From: Symbiodinium natans
Taxonomy: Eukaryota > Sar > Dinophyceae > Suessiales > Symbiodiniaceae
Assembly: GCA_905221605.1 (NCBI GenBank)
Contig: CAJNDS010000010.1
Coordinates: forward strand, 186,001-250,000
Reading direction: 5' to 3'
Length of the DNA: 64,000 bases
The stretch's first letter is position 1. Each line of letters starts with the position of its first letter. This document shows, one piece after another, positions 9,747-19,267 of the stretch. Under the pieces are notes generated by a model that did not search any database, was not told where the DNA came from, and worked only from the letters and a program-made list of their open reading frames with translations. Both the position numbers and the translations under genes were made by a program.

Positions 9747-10296
9747 TGAACGGGGGGCAGCCCCTCCGGGTAGCCAGGGGTGTGATGCCCGCCTTGCATG
9801 TATGGCAGATATGGGTGGGAGAGGGAGATAGAGTGAGAGAGTGAGAGGCCGAAGAAAAAATGGAAGCAAGGAGGGTGGTGTGTGTCTGTGGGTAGCTCTG
9901 CGACGTGCTGATTCAGATGTGAAGGCTGTGGGGTGCTGGACGGTCGCCCAATCATGTGCATACATGTGCAGATGTAGGATGCTGCTCGGCCGCCTGGCGT
10001 CCAAGCTGGCTCAGTCATGTGCAGACATATGCAGAGCAGTCCAAACATGTCCAAGCCTTGGGTAAGGCGGAGATTCAAGGGCGCACATTATTTTCCAGGG
10101 CTTCTCTTGTCCTGCCTTTATCGCCATGTGGCGTCTCAAACCCACTTCGGCCCGCAAGTCACGCCCCAAAATGGGCGAACCCATCTGCCGCTGGGGATGA
10201 ATTCTTGTTTTGTCGGCATGTACTGTCGGCATGTCGGCATGTTGTAGCACGTTACTGGGGTCTGCAGGGCAAACGTGTAGTGTAATTCACCTCCAG
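9741..10296. other. Intergenic or intronic sequence with CATGT-rich stretches
   Basis: Scattered CATGTGCAGA-like and GTCGGCATG motifs; no supported gene. Confidence 0.4.
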
Positions 10297-10865
10297 AGTG
10301 AGTTCAGCCGAGATTCCTGGATAGCCTCGGACGGTACATCCTTCAGATCTCACAAGCTGGCTAGCAAGTACGCCAAGGACCAGAAGCTTCAGGCAACTTT
10401 GGTTTTTACAGCTTCATCTCTCTTCTTCCAAGTGTCTTCCTCGCAGGTTCCACCGGAGTTGAAGGATGCGTACAAGTACGACAACAACGGCTACCTCAAG
10501 GCTCAGCGTAGCCCAGTCGGGGACATGCATTTCGAGCACTGTTGGACCAGGAGAGTAGGTTCCACCTTTCAAAGTCAAAGACCATCCTCTGGGAAGAATT
10601 TTGTGTGTGCTCAGTCATGTTCTTTGACCTGCGTTTGAGTGGCACACCGCCACAAACATACAGCTCTACGGTTTCGACCTTGAGCGAGCTTCACCCAAGC
10701 CGCCCAAATGCTTTGAAGGCTGTAGCGTCCGTGCCCTCAAACACCCTGAAAGGCACTTGCGTGCACACATTCACATTCTCTCTGCCATTCTCTCTTTCAA
10801 AGGTGGGCAAGCCAGTGCCAGAAGACCTGGATGATTCGTCGAGCACTTCCGAGTCAAAAAGGTGA
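10297..10865 (+). CDS. Three-exon gene fragment, product unknown
   Basis: The exons 10297-10392, 10447-10554 and 10803-10865 join in phase 0 at every junction. The first intron (54 nt) starts with GC after CTTCAG and ends in a pyrimidine-rich CTCGCAG. The second starts GTAGGT and ends TCTTTCAAAG. The peptide contains SHKLASKYAKDQKLQ, then VPPELKDAYKYDNNGY, then VGKPVPEDLDDSSS and a TGA stop. An acceptor (CTCCAG) precedes the first exon, so the 5' part of the gene is missing or lies upstream among repeats. No family was recognised. It may be a gene remnant carried into repeat DNA. Confidence 0.45.
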
Positions 10866-11023
10866 CTGTGTTTGCAGTCCTGAAGTAACTGGGATCGTAG
10901 GCCAGCCAACGTTTCTTTTTTTGCGTTTATTGTTGTGGCTTATCTGAGTACATTTGCAGCAGCTGTTTACATTCAGGTCCCGCTGGGTGGTGGGGGGAGC
11001 CGAAAATATATTTTACATTCTCG

Positions 11024-11400
11024 CCCCCCCCCCCCCCCCCCCTGCTAAGACTGTGGGGATTTAGCGCCGGGGCCATGATGCTGCTGATGTTCTCCCCTTC
11101 TCCGGCCTTTGCCGCCTTTCAGGCGAAGCGCCAGGGCCGTGATGCTGATGATTCCTTGAGAACTCGTTCTAGCGAAGTGTTTGGGCCATGATGCTGATGA
11201 TGTTCCCCCCAAGCAAAGCGCCGGGCCCATGCTGCTGACAATGTCCTCCCATTCTCTGACCTTTTGGGAGCCCCGCCCCATGCGAACGATGTTCTCCCAT
11301 TCTCTGGCTTTCTGGAGCTTTTTGTAGCCGGCCTTGGGATCCCCTGCAGGCGAAGCGCGGGGGCCATGATGCTGTCCGGCCGATGATGCTGATGAGTCTC
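11024..11400. repeat. Dispersed satellite, copy 2, preceded by a C-tract
   Basis: A C-run at 11024-11042 is followed by about five units of the same GATGCTGATGATGTTCTC family seen at 9105-9425. Confidence 0.7.
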
Positions 11401-11419
11401 CAAGTGACGCGCGGGGCGA

Positions 11420-12627
11420 ATGAGTAGGCAAGCCCCCCCGCAGTTGCTCCAGCGACTGCCAGCTACTCCTGCGACTGGAGTAATATTCCTGACCCAGCTT
11501 GAGTCTGGACTCGAGGGAATCGCAACTCTGATTTTCTTGGTCAGCGAAGATGATGCTAATAAACGCACAAGAATCTTGACAGTAGTAATTGTAAGTCTAA
11601 TTATCCATTTCTAAGAATAGTAACAATAATGCTAAATACTACTTAATTAAGAAAACCAACAATAGCATCAATTTACTTGTTAAACTCGAATTCTAACAGT
11701 AAGAATACTAGCGATAACAGTAAGTTATTGTTATAATAACGAGCCTCCAAGGTCTGCCCTGCAGAGGATAGGGGACTTGGCCGCGCCCTCGATTCTGTCC
11801 CTGCAAGGGATGTGGTCTCTAAACCCACGCTTTAGGGCTTACAGGGTTTACAGGGCTTATAGGGTTCGTGGGGGGTAGAGGGTTTATCGCCGTTTATAGG
11901 GTTTATAGGGTTGCAGGGTTTGCAATAATAGGGTTTATTGTAGGGTTTAGGGTTCAAATTTTCGGGTTCAGGATTTGGACTGAGCAACTAGAGGGGTTCA
12001 CAAAGTTAGGGGTTAGGGGTTGAAGGGGGTTCAAAAGGCTGAGGCATTACAACTACTTGCAAGGGTTCAGGTGTAGGGCTTAGGCGAAGCTAAGTCGCCT
12101 ACGCAGAACTACCTGGGTCAGGGTCTGGAACTAGTAAAGCTTCTGACTCAGCTATGATTGAGCTGGCTTGTCGTTGCGTGAAATGCTGCGCTTTCAAGCC
12201 CAACTCGCTACAACCGCAAACTTTGTCACTCAAACGTTACCGGTATCGAAGAGGGGGAGCCGATAGTTCATGCTCGTGAATACGGCTTGAAGCTTTAGCT
12301 GGGTTGAGGGTTTAGGGTTAGGGGCTTAGGGCTTCTGGACATTTTAGGGGTTTAGGATCTTGGGCCTAGGTTTTTACAGGGTTTCGGGCTTCTTAGGGCT
12401 GATTGGATCTAGTTTTCATTGTTTCCAGCTCAATTTTATTTTGTTATTGGACTTTGTCCATGTTTAAGCTGACGTGTCATTGCCCCCTAAGACCTATCTG
12501 CTAATTAATATAGGGATCGGAAGAGTTACGAATAGTATTCCTTCATGGTCCCTTTATCACTACAATAAGAATCCCCAAAACCATATTAGACCCCCAGATT
12601 GCCTCGCTGGTACCCCAAAAACCGCCT
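11420..12627. other. AT-rich island and degenerate telomere-like sequence, no gene seen
   Basis: 11540-11745 is markedly AT-rich compared with the rest of the window. 11825-12060 and 12300-12400 consist of decayed GGGTTTA/GGGCTTA motifs. 12420-12610 is again AT-rich without an ORF. Confidence 0.5.
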
Positions 12628-12721
12628 GTTGCCGCCACCGCCGAGATCCTGCAACGGCACGGGCCGCAGCCGCTTCACTCGGCGCTCATCCGGTCGAGGG
12701 CCCACACCCCTTGCAGCGTCA
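12628..12721 (+). CDS. Candidate exon (ILQRHGPQPLHSALIRSR)
   Basis: This is an open, codon-biased island encoding ATAEILQRHGPQPLHSALI and more. It ends at ...GTCAG|GGTTCAGG, where telomere-like repeats begin. The start is not fixed. The product is unknown. Confidence 0.3.
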
Positions 12722-13345
12722 GGGTTCAGGAGATAGGGTTGAGGGTTGAGGGTTGAGGTTGAGGGTTTAGGGTTTAGGGTTTAGGGTTTAGGGTTTAGGG
12801 TTTAGGGTTTAGGGTTTAGGGTTTAGGGGGTCGAATCATCACAAAACCGAGTAAGCCCAGATCCTCAGAATTAGTCACAGCAGCCATTAGTTTGGGAGGT
12901 GCAGAACCTTTGTAGGCCGTATATAGAATAGTAGACATCAACATACTAGCTATATATAGACATGATGATACATATATGTATATACGCACACACGCACACC
13001 CCTGGGTCTGATGTGGAAGGCATGTTGAATCTTGTAAAGTTCTATGGACCCAACTGGTGACTGGTGACAAGAAGCCAAAAGTAAATAAACCCTGCACCTT
13101 AAACCCTAAACCCTAAACTCTGCACTCTAAGCCCTAACAAGGCAACGGGGCCTTCTTGTGAGACCCTGCATCCTAAACCCCAAACCCTAAACCCCAAATC
13201 CTATACCCTAAACCCTAAACCCTAAACCCTAAACCCTAAACCCTAAACCCTAAACCCTAAACCCTAAACCCTAAACCCTAAACCCTAAACCCTAAACCCT
13301 AAACCCTAAACCCTAAACCCTAAACCCTAAACCCTAAACTCAAAG
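12722..13345. repeat. Opposed telomere-like arrays
   Basis: TTTAGGG units at about 12751-12828 and CCCTAAA units at about 13184-13339 face each other around 350 bp of unrelated sequence. That is the arrangement expected of one intron with telomere-like inverted ends. Confidence 0.85.
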
Positions 13346-13386
13346 TCGAGCCCTCAACTCAAAGTCGAGCCCTCAGGTTTTTCAAG

Positions 13387-13435
13387 GCCACGGCCCCTCA
13401 TGGAAGTGACCTCCTCGGGCCGAAGGACTGGTGCG
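13387..13435 (+). CDS. Candidate exon (ATAPHGSDLLGPKDW)
   Basis: An acceptor CAAG and then 49 nt open in one frame, ending TGG TGC G|GTTCAGGG. It is preceded by a CCCTAAA array and followed within 3 nt by TTTAGGG repeats. The product is unknown. Confidence 0.35.
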
Positions 13436-13437
13436 GT

Positions 13438-14820
13438 TCAGGGTTTAGGGTTTAGGGTTTAGGGTTCAGGGTTTATGGGGCTTACAGGGCTCCTATAGGG
13501 CGTATGGGGCTTATTTGGGGCTTATTTAGGGCTTCTTTAGGGCTTCTAGGGCCTTCTGGTGCTTGTGGGGTTGCAGTCAGGCTTCTAGGGCATTCAGGGC
13601 TTCTCTACCCCGAAACTTCGAACCCTTAGGGTGTAGGGTTTAGGGTTTAGGGTTGAGGGTTGAGGGTTTAGGGTTTAGGGTTGAGGGTTGAGGGTTGAGG
13701 GTTTAGGGTTTGGAGGGGGTTTAGGGCTAACCCCCTAAGCCCCGAAAGCCCTAAAGCCCAAACTCTCAATCCCTAGACCCTAAACCCTAGACCTTATAAA
13801 CCCTAAACCCTAAACGGCTTCATTCTAGGGCTTATAGGGCTTCTAGGGCTTTTAGGGCTTGTAGAGTGTTTAGGGTATCAGGGTTTAGAGTTTTGGTCAG
13901 GGTGCATATGGTTTTGAGGCTTTTTCGCTGTGAATTAAGGTAGAGATAAACCAAACCCTAAACCCCAAAGCGGTTGTGAGATGATTGGGCTCCCCGAGTA
14001 GGTCGACTATTGGGAGGGGGAGCTTTTGTGCTGCTTCAGACTTCGACTCGGTGTGGAGGATTTAGGATTTAAGGGTTTGGGGTATAGGGTTTACACTCCA
14101 AAATATGGATGAGAGTTGCAATACACGCAGTGTAAAGCTCCCCGTAAACCTGAACAACCACCAACCCTATACCCTAAACCCTCAACCCTCATCCCTAAAC
14201 CCTGGTCCCCGCGGGACGCCCCACACCTCCTGAGCTGCAAAGCGAAAGAAAGCTGGTTTTGGTTATTAAAGCCTAAACCCTATGCCCTAAGTATACCGTG
14301 AAGCCCTGAACCCTAAACCCCTAAACTCAAACGAACCCTAAACTCGAAACCTGAAAAAGCCTGAGCCCTAAGCCCGACACGTGCTTTGCTGTTCTTGCCA
14401 TCTCAGACGGAAAGTGGAATTGAACGGTTTTTTCTCGGGTACCCTTCAGGAATTCTAGGCGTAGGCTTAGGGTTCAGGGTTTAGGGTTCAGGGTTTAGGG
14501 TTTAGGGTTCAGGGTTTAGGGTTTAGGGGGTTAGGGGTTTTAAATTTTAGGCTCGAGAGGACTGAAGGTTCAGGGGTTAATTCTGGGGGTTGTTCTATAC
14601 TTGGGCCACCTCTCAGTCTCAGGCACCTTCTTCATGGAAGCCCTCAAAAATGTCGAGGCACCTCCGAAACCACCCCCACCAAAGAAGAACAGGAACCCTA
14701 AACCCTAAACCCTAAACCCTAAACCCTCAACCCTAAACCCTAAACCCTGAACCCTAAACCCTAAACCCTAAACCCTGAACCCTGAACCCTGAACCCTGTA
14801 AACCCTAAACACCCCTAAGC
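13438..14820. repeat. Mixed telomere-like repeats in both orientations
   Basis: TTTAGGG blocks at 13438-13467, 13628-13720 and 14467-14527; CCCTAAA blocks at about 14155-14200 and 14694-14820. The DNA between them is degenerate and no convincing exon was seen. Confidence 0.75.
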
Positions 14821-14825
14821 CCTAC

Positions 14826-14920
14826 ACCATGTGTTGGCGGAGGAGTTCGTGGAAGGGCTGCAGCATCTGGGCACGTACGAGTGCAGTGGGGACCCTGAGG
14901 CTTCCCCCTCGGGGCTTTAG
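14826..14920 (+). CDS. Candidate exon (VLAEEFVEGLQHLGTYE)
   Basis: An open island with acidic, coding-like composition (VLAEEFVEGLQHLGTYECSG), bracketed by CCCTAAA repeats on the left and GGTTTTAGGG repeats on the right. The boundaries are not certain and the product is unknown. Confidence 0.35.
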
Positions 14921-15299
14921 GTTTTAGGGTTTAGGGTTTAGGGGCCTTAAGCCCTCAACCCTGAAAAAGGCAATAGGGCATAGTGTCCCAGACAAAACCT
15001 TACAAGGTTTTGCAGCTTAGTTTTCGACAGTTCTGCCAATTCTTCAAGGCCATTTGGGAGGAATGGTGTAAAAATTGATGTAGCCAGGGTTGGCGGGGCT
15101 CTCTGGGCTAAGTGTTTCGAAGCCTCTAACCCTAAACTAAGCCTTATAAACCTTAGCCTCAACCTTTAAACCCTAAACCCTACACCCGAAGCCCAAAATC
15201 CTAAACCCCATAGACCCTAAACCCTAAGTTTTTCAATCCCTGAAGATGAGCGTAGTGCCCGCCCCCAGCCCGCAGCCTGGGAAGACAGGCCTCCAACTC

Positions 15300-15432
15300 C
15301 CCATCAACCTATAGGCTCTTAGTAGGGAATGAGGGACTGAGGTACCCTATTTGCCGCCCCCCCCCCCCCCCCCCCCCCCCCCCTTTAGACCCTTTTAGCG
15401 GGACAATATAAGGTACCGAACTCCCTCATTCC
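15300..15432. repeat. Palindromic element with C-tract centre
   Basis: GGGAATGAGGGA near 15327 is inverted as TCCCTCATTCCC near 15422, and GGTACC occurs in both arms. The centre is a C-run at about 15356-15383. It resembles the palindromes at 51.2 and 63.9 kb, which also have CTTAGTAGGG and a C-rich centre. Confidence 0.55.
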
Positions 15433-15471
15433 CTCAACCCTAGGCCCAAACCCTACTAACCCAAAACCCTA

Positions 15472-15600
15472 GACTCCAGACCCTAAACCCTAAACCCTAA
15501 ACCCTACACCCTACACCCTAAACCCTAAACCCTATACCCTAAACCCCAAACCCTAAACCCTAAACCCTAAACTTAAACCCTAAACCCTTCTAACAACCAG
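15472..15600 (-). repeat. CCCTAAA array
   Basis: About 16 units with a few variants (CCCTACA, CCCTATA) just upstream of the candidate exon at 15628. Confidence 0.85.
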
Positions 15601-15627
15601 TAGGTAAACCCTGAGCCCTGGAGCCAG

Positions 15628-15669
15628 GTCCCACTCCTCCACGCGGGGCGCCTCTACCAGCTGTTTGAG
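15628..15669 (+). CDS. Candidate 14-codon exon (VPLLHAGRLYQLFE)
   Basis: Acceptor GCCAG, 42 nt in phase 0, donor GAG|GTGCCG. A CCCTAAA array precedes it and a TTTAGGG array (15708-15775) follows. The product is unknown. Confidence 0.4.
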
Positions 15670-15707
15670 GTGCCGTGTTCGGGGGTTCGGGGGGTTCACT
15701 GTTGGGT

Positions 15708-15775
15708 TTCGGGTTTAGGGTTTAGGGTTTAGGGTTTAGGGTTTAGGGTTTAGGGTTTAGGGTTTCGGGTTTAGG
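15708..15775 (+). repeat. TTTAGGG array
   Basis: About nine units with two GGGTTTC variants, downstream of the exon at 15628. Confidence 0.85.
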
Positions 15776-15837
15776 GCTTGCTTCGGGGAGATGATTGCGT
15801 TGGCATCACGGCTGGACAGAGGATCTTGACTGTTTTT

Positions 15838-15912
15838 CTAGCTGGTTCTTAGTGGGGAGTTTGACGGATTACATGGGGTACCCCATTGCCCCATTCCCTT
15901 CTAAGAACCAAG
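15838..15912. repeat. Small palindromic element
   Basis: TGGTTCTTAGTGGGGA is inverted near the other end as CCCTTCTAAGAACCA, around GGGGTACCCC. A partly similar motif (CTACTAAGAACCAGTAGGG) occurs near 28893. Confidence 0.5.
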
Positions 15913-16044
15913 GTTTGTTTATTCCTGCGTCCTTCGGTTACCAGGTGTGGAGTTTGGGGTGTAGAAGCGGGCGACAGAATGGTGGGTGTAGGGTTTTGGG
16001 TTGCGGCGGACCTTTGGCTTTTGGGCTTTAGGCGATTCAGATCG

Positions 16045-16101
16045 TTCTTTTTCTCTCTCTTCCCTCTCTCTCTCTCTGCCTCGCTCTCTGCCCCTCTCTC
16101 G

Positions 16102-16143
<42 letters not shown>

Positions 16144-16178
16144 CTCTCTCTCTCTCTCTCTGGCCCTATCTCTCGCTT
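16045..16178. repeat. (TC)n microsatellite
   Basis: An almost continuous CT tract. ORFs of Ser/Leu or Arg/Glu repeats through it are not genes. Confidence 0.95.
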
Positions 16179-16439
16179 TCACTGCTCACACTCTCACATG
16201 CATGGGGCGTCTAGAATTCAAGAGATTGGGGTTTGGGGCCATCAGTATTGCATGGCTTGAGTTAGAGACGCGCAAAAGTACGTCAAGCCAATCCCATGGC
16301 TGGCAGGCAAATAGTTCTAACCTTGCGGGAATCCATGAACCGAAATCCCGAAATCATCCTAAGCCCTATAAGCCCGAAGCCCTGAATCCTAAACTAAAGC
16401 CCTCCCAAGCCCAAAAGCCCGCCTAAGCCCCCAAGCCCC

Positions 16440-16645
16440 AGTAAGCCCCAAGAAACCCTCTATTACCCCCATATTACCCCCGATTACCCCCCTTACACCC
16501 TTTTACCCCCGTTTACACCCCTTTACCCCTTTTTAAGCCCCCAAGAAACCCTGAACCCTAAACCCTAAATCCTAAACCCTAAACCCTAAACCCTAAACCC
16601 TAAACCCTAAACCCTAAACCCTAAACCCTAAACCCTGAACCCTCC
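16440..16645 (-). repeat. Degenerate and exact CCCTAAA array
   Basis: TTACCCCC-type units at 16460-16530, then about ten exact CCCTAAA units to 16637, directly before the exon at 16666. Confidence 0.8.
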
Positions 16646-16665
16646 AAGAGCTCCGGCCCGCCGCC

Positions 16666-16780
16666 ATGGACACCTTCGACGCGGACGCGCTCACGCTCTG
16701 CACGGCAGCTCCCGCAGCGCTGGAGCAGCCGATGTTCCGTGGCCCTTTTGCGGTTGAAGAAATTAATTCGCGTGTGCGGG
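16666..16780 (+). CDS. Candidate first exon (MDTFDADALTLC...), product unknown
   Basis: An ATG at 16666 in the strong context GCCGCCATGG opens a 115-nt frame encoding MDTFDADALTLCTAAPAALE and then VEEINSRVR, ending CGG G|GTTTAGGG. The donor lies inside a telomere-like unit. It could be the start of a + strand gene that continues at 16954 and, beyond the Copia insertion, at 27588 and further; that link is inference. It could equally be an internal exon, because the frame is short. Confidence 0.4.
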
Positions 16781-16953
16781 GTTTAGGGCGTGCCTAAGGT
16801 TTATGGTGTTTAGTTTTCTGTTTTTTTTTTTCTGTTTTTGCGCGGGGGGGCGGCCCTCAACTCTCAACCTATATAACCCCACGTCGGGATTTGTGGTGGG
16901 CTTCAATCCATCGCATCCTGCATGGTGGCAGGTACTACCTCTCGCCTGCACAG

Positions 16954-16989
16954 GCGCTATTGGTGGAGGAGTCAGAGATCCTCAAGGAC
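16954..16989 (+). CDS. Candidate 12-codon exon (ALLVEESEILKD)
   Basis: Acceptor GCACAG, 36 nt in phase 0, donor GAC|GTGACT. It is followed by CCCTAAA units at 17031. Confidence 0.35.
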
Positions 16990-17030
16990 GTGACTGACAC
17001 CCAAAGCCATGCCCCAACCCTACGCCCGAA

Positions 17031-17092
17031 GCTAACCCTAAACCCTAAACCCTAAACCCTAAACCCTAAACCCTAAACCCTAAACCCTAAAC
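17031..17092 (-). repeat. CCCTAAA array
   Basis: About nine units. From here to 17491 there is only degenerate sequence with GGGTTTATAGAG-like motifs and no gene. Confidence 0.85.
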
Positions 17093-17491
17093 GCCCTAAA
17101 CCCGAAACCCTAAGAGGCCCAAGCTTCAGCCTGAAGTCTAATTATCCTTGTCGGTCTTTTCTTGGGGGGTTGATTGAGTTTTAATCGGGTTTATAGAGTT
17201 TATAGGGTTTGTAGGGTTTACATGTTAGATGCATGCGCACTAGCACGGCAAAAGTCTTTGAGACTTTCGCTCTTCAAGCCTGAAAGATGTCTCGAGAAGT
17301 GGTTTGTTCTGCCGCCTCGCAACATCAACATCGTTTGGAATTTGATTTTTGGGGCATGTAAAGCTACATATACATATACATATGTACACACACATTCATG
17401 ATGTTATATTCTTATTTGCATGTAGATGTATTTTGCTACTGGCATTGACCTTCACATTGGAATTCAGACTTGTGCATGCAGATTTGCTCCC

Positions 17492-17496
17492 TAAAC
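17492..17496. other. Target-site duplication, left copy (TAAAC)
   Basis: TAAAC directly before the 5' LTR matches TAAAC directly after the 3' LTR (27518-27522). Five bp is the usual length for Copia. Both copies are part of CCCTAAAC telomere-like sequence. Confidence 0.8.
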
Positions 17497-17739
17497 TGTT
17501 GATGCTGAGGTGACTTCGATGGGGCCGCGATCGTCGCAGGCACAGAGGCTCAAAGAGCCGAAAACACCCAAGGCCCGGAAAGGGAGTCACAGCATGCCGA
17601 TTGGCATCAGCATAGCAGCACAACACACAAGATTGCAGTTCGGTTTGTGGAAAAGAATCGCACGCTTTGTGCCTCATTTCGAAGCCATGGCTGCACTGAA
17701 CGGGGGTAGCGAGAGACCTGGCGGATCTTCGGACCGCCA
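17497..17739 (+). repeat. 5' LTR of the Copia element
   Basis: 243 bp, TG...CA ends, identical by eye to 27275-27517. The promoter must lie here, but no TATA box was recognised. Confidence 0.92.
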
Positions 17740-18568
17740 GGTTATGAGCCCAACCTCCCTGGGCGCTACTTTGCTGCAAGGAGAGGCTTGTGGGCCACCG
17801 TATGGTTCGGTGGCAGCTGCTTCGCCTTTGAGCCGTGGAGACAATGGGCAGGGCTTTGGTGATGGGCCAAGGCCTCGATCTACAACCGGGGCTATGACAC
17901 CGATGGCGAATGGAGTGGGCCAGGTACCAGATGGTACAGCACGTCAGGGCCTGGAATCTGGACCGGTGGTGCAACCGACTCAGGAAACGCCTGAGCCAAT
18001 GGTGGTGCATGCACTGGCTGGTCAGGACAGACAACTGGAGCTATCGGTGGGCCAACAACAGCATCTGCAGCTTGAGCTGCAAAGGGTCCAGACTGTGGCA
18101 GTTCCTGAAGCTTTTGAGACTTCACACCAGGTGGAGTTTGGAGTGGCCAGGTCTGACAGTGGTGGCATGGCTTCGCACGACCTGGAGATGCAGTATCAGG
18201 TGGTGGAAACCAATGCTGGCGGTTCAAGTGTTTATCGCTGGATGACGAGGCTGACGGAGTTCCTGAGGACTAGCACGGCTGCAGGAGCTTCGGAACTTGG
18301 TGGTAGGGTTTTAGGGTCGTTAGCTGTATCCCCCCGACAGAGCCTACATAGCACCCCACAGCAGCGACAGAGCAGCAGAACCCTGTTTTCTCCACCAGAA
18401 GAGCTACCTTCGCCTCCTCATAGAACTCAGTCACCGCCTCAGCAGAGAATGCAGCCGTTGTTCGATGCTCATGCGGTGGAAAGGATGCAACGGATGCAAG
18501 GAGCAGCCCCATTGCTTTATGGCCCAGGCGAAAGTGGGCATGGTCAGGGCTCGGTTGAGCGAGCTTAA
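17519..18568 (+). CDS. gag: Copia Gag N-terminal ORF (first frame)
   Basis: About 349 residues from the first ATG, which lies inside the LTR; the true start may be one of the later ATGs (17687, or 17744 in the primer site). It is Gln/Ser/Pro-rich and low-complexity, with a short ordered segment near the end of the middle third (VYRWMTRLTEFLRTS). It stops with TAA at 18566, while the next frame is open from 18553 on. A one-base shift there gives a continuous reading into the coiled-coil segment at 18580-18660, so this looks like one Gag protein broken once. Confidence 0.6.
   Translation: MGPRSSQAQRLKEPKTPKARKGSHSMPIGISIAAQHTRLQFGLWKRIARFVPHFEAMAALNGGSERPGGSSDRQVMSPTSLGATLLQGEACGPPYGSVAAASPLSRGDNGQGFGDGPRPRSTTGAMTPMANGVGQVPDGTARQGLESGPVVQPTQETPEPMVVHALAGQDRQLELSVGQQQHLQLELQRVQTVAVPEAFETSHQVEFGVARSDSGGMASHDLEMQYQVVETNAGGSSVYRWMTRLTEFLRTSTAAGASELGGRVLGSLAVSPRQSLHSTPQQRQSSRTLFSPPEELPSPPHRTQSPPQQRMQPLFDAHAVERMQRMQGAAPLLYGPGESGHGQGSVERA
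17740..17755 (+). promoter_or_regulatory. Primer-binding site matching the initiator tRNA anticodon arm
   Basis: GGTTATGAGCCCAACC follows the LTR without a gap. Its reverse complement, GGTTGGGCTCATAACC, contains the CUCAUAA anticodon loop and stem of initiator tRNA-Met. This is the half-tRNA priming type known from Drosophila copia and yeast Ty5, not priming by the tRNA 3' end. Confidence 0.7.
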
Positions 18569-19134
18569 CCGAATCATCTGAGCTGAGGGTCGAGGCCCAG
18601 AAGCGCTTGACTGACTACTATCGAAGTCGTCAAGAAGAGACTCAGGGCGAATTGGAAGCCCTACGAGAGCAAGTTCGAGTCCTGACTTCTGGATTACCTC
18701 AAGGACATGGTGCTTTTGGAGGGCAAGGTCAAATGGGACTTGCTGGGCCGGGAGTACCTCAAGGCTCTGGTGCTCCTGGAGGGCAAGTTCAATTGGGGCT
18801 TGCTGGAGTATCTCAAGGATCTGGTGTTCCTGGAGGGCAAGTTCAATTGGGGCTTGCTGGAGTATCTCAAGGACATGGTGTTCCTGGAGGGCAGGTTCAA
18901 GCGGGACTTGCTGGAGCGGGAGTACCACAAGGTTCGGGCATTCCGGGAGGACAAGTTCAAATGGGGCTTGCCGGAATAGGAGTTTCTCAAGGCGCTGGAG
19001 TTCCTGGAGGGCAAGGTCGGTTTGGACATGGAGGAGTTGATTTTCAGCATCCGGTTGGAATCCCTCAAGTGCTAGGACCTCCTGGATTAGCGGCTGGTAA
19101 GTCGCCGGAGTCAGTCCCAGTCGTTTCGCCATGA
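18556..19134 (+). CDS. gag: Copia Gag middle part with Gly/Gln repeats (second frame)
   Basis: Starts with a charged helix (ELRVEAQKRLTDYYRSRQEE), followed by six or so imperfect repeats of about 18 residues of the type GVPGGQVQLGLAG (18700-19020). In the DNA this is a tandem repeat of about 54-57 bp. The frame ends at 19134, and the following Gag frame is open from about 19091. A GTAAGT at 19097 and a CAG at 19146-19148 would remove 52 nt and restore the frame exactly; an indel is the simpler alternative. Confidence 0.5.
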
Positions 19135-19267
19135 AGGAGTTGACCCAGGAAAAGGTCGCCAACGAGCTCAGCCACCTCAACGTTCCCAATCGCCCGAAGA
19201 AGCGAGGACTGGTGAAGGTCTTGGGGATAAGGAACAAGGACTTGGAGGTGGAGATCTGCTCAACACG

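Noticed and set aside
9419-10078. Minus-strand ORF of 219 codons and its overlap partner
   Set aside because: Runs through homopolymers and (GA)n; no coding character outside the simple repeats.
11540-12610. Organelle DNA insertion in the AT-rich stretches
   Set aside because: No mitochondrial or plastid gene fragment could be read in any frame.
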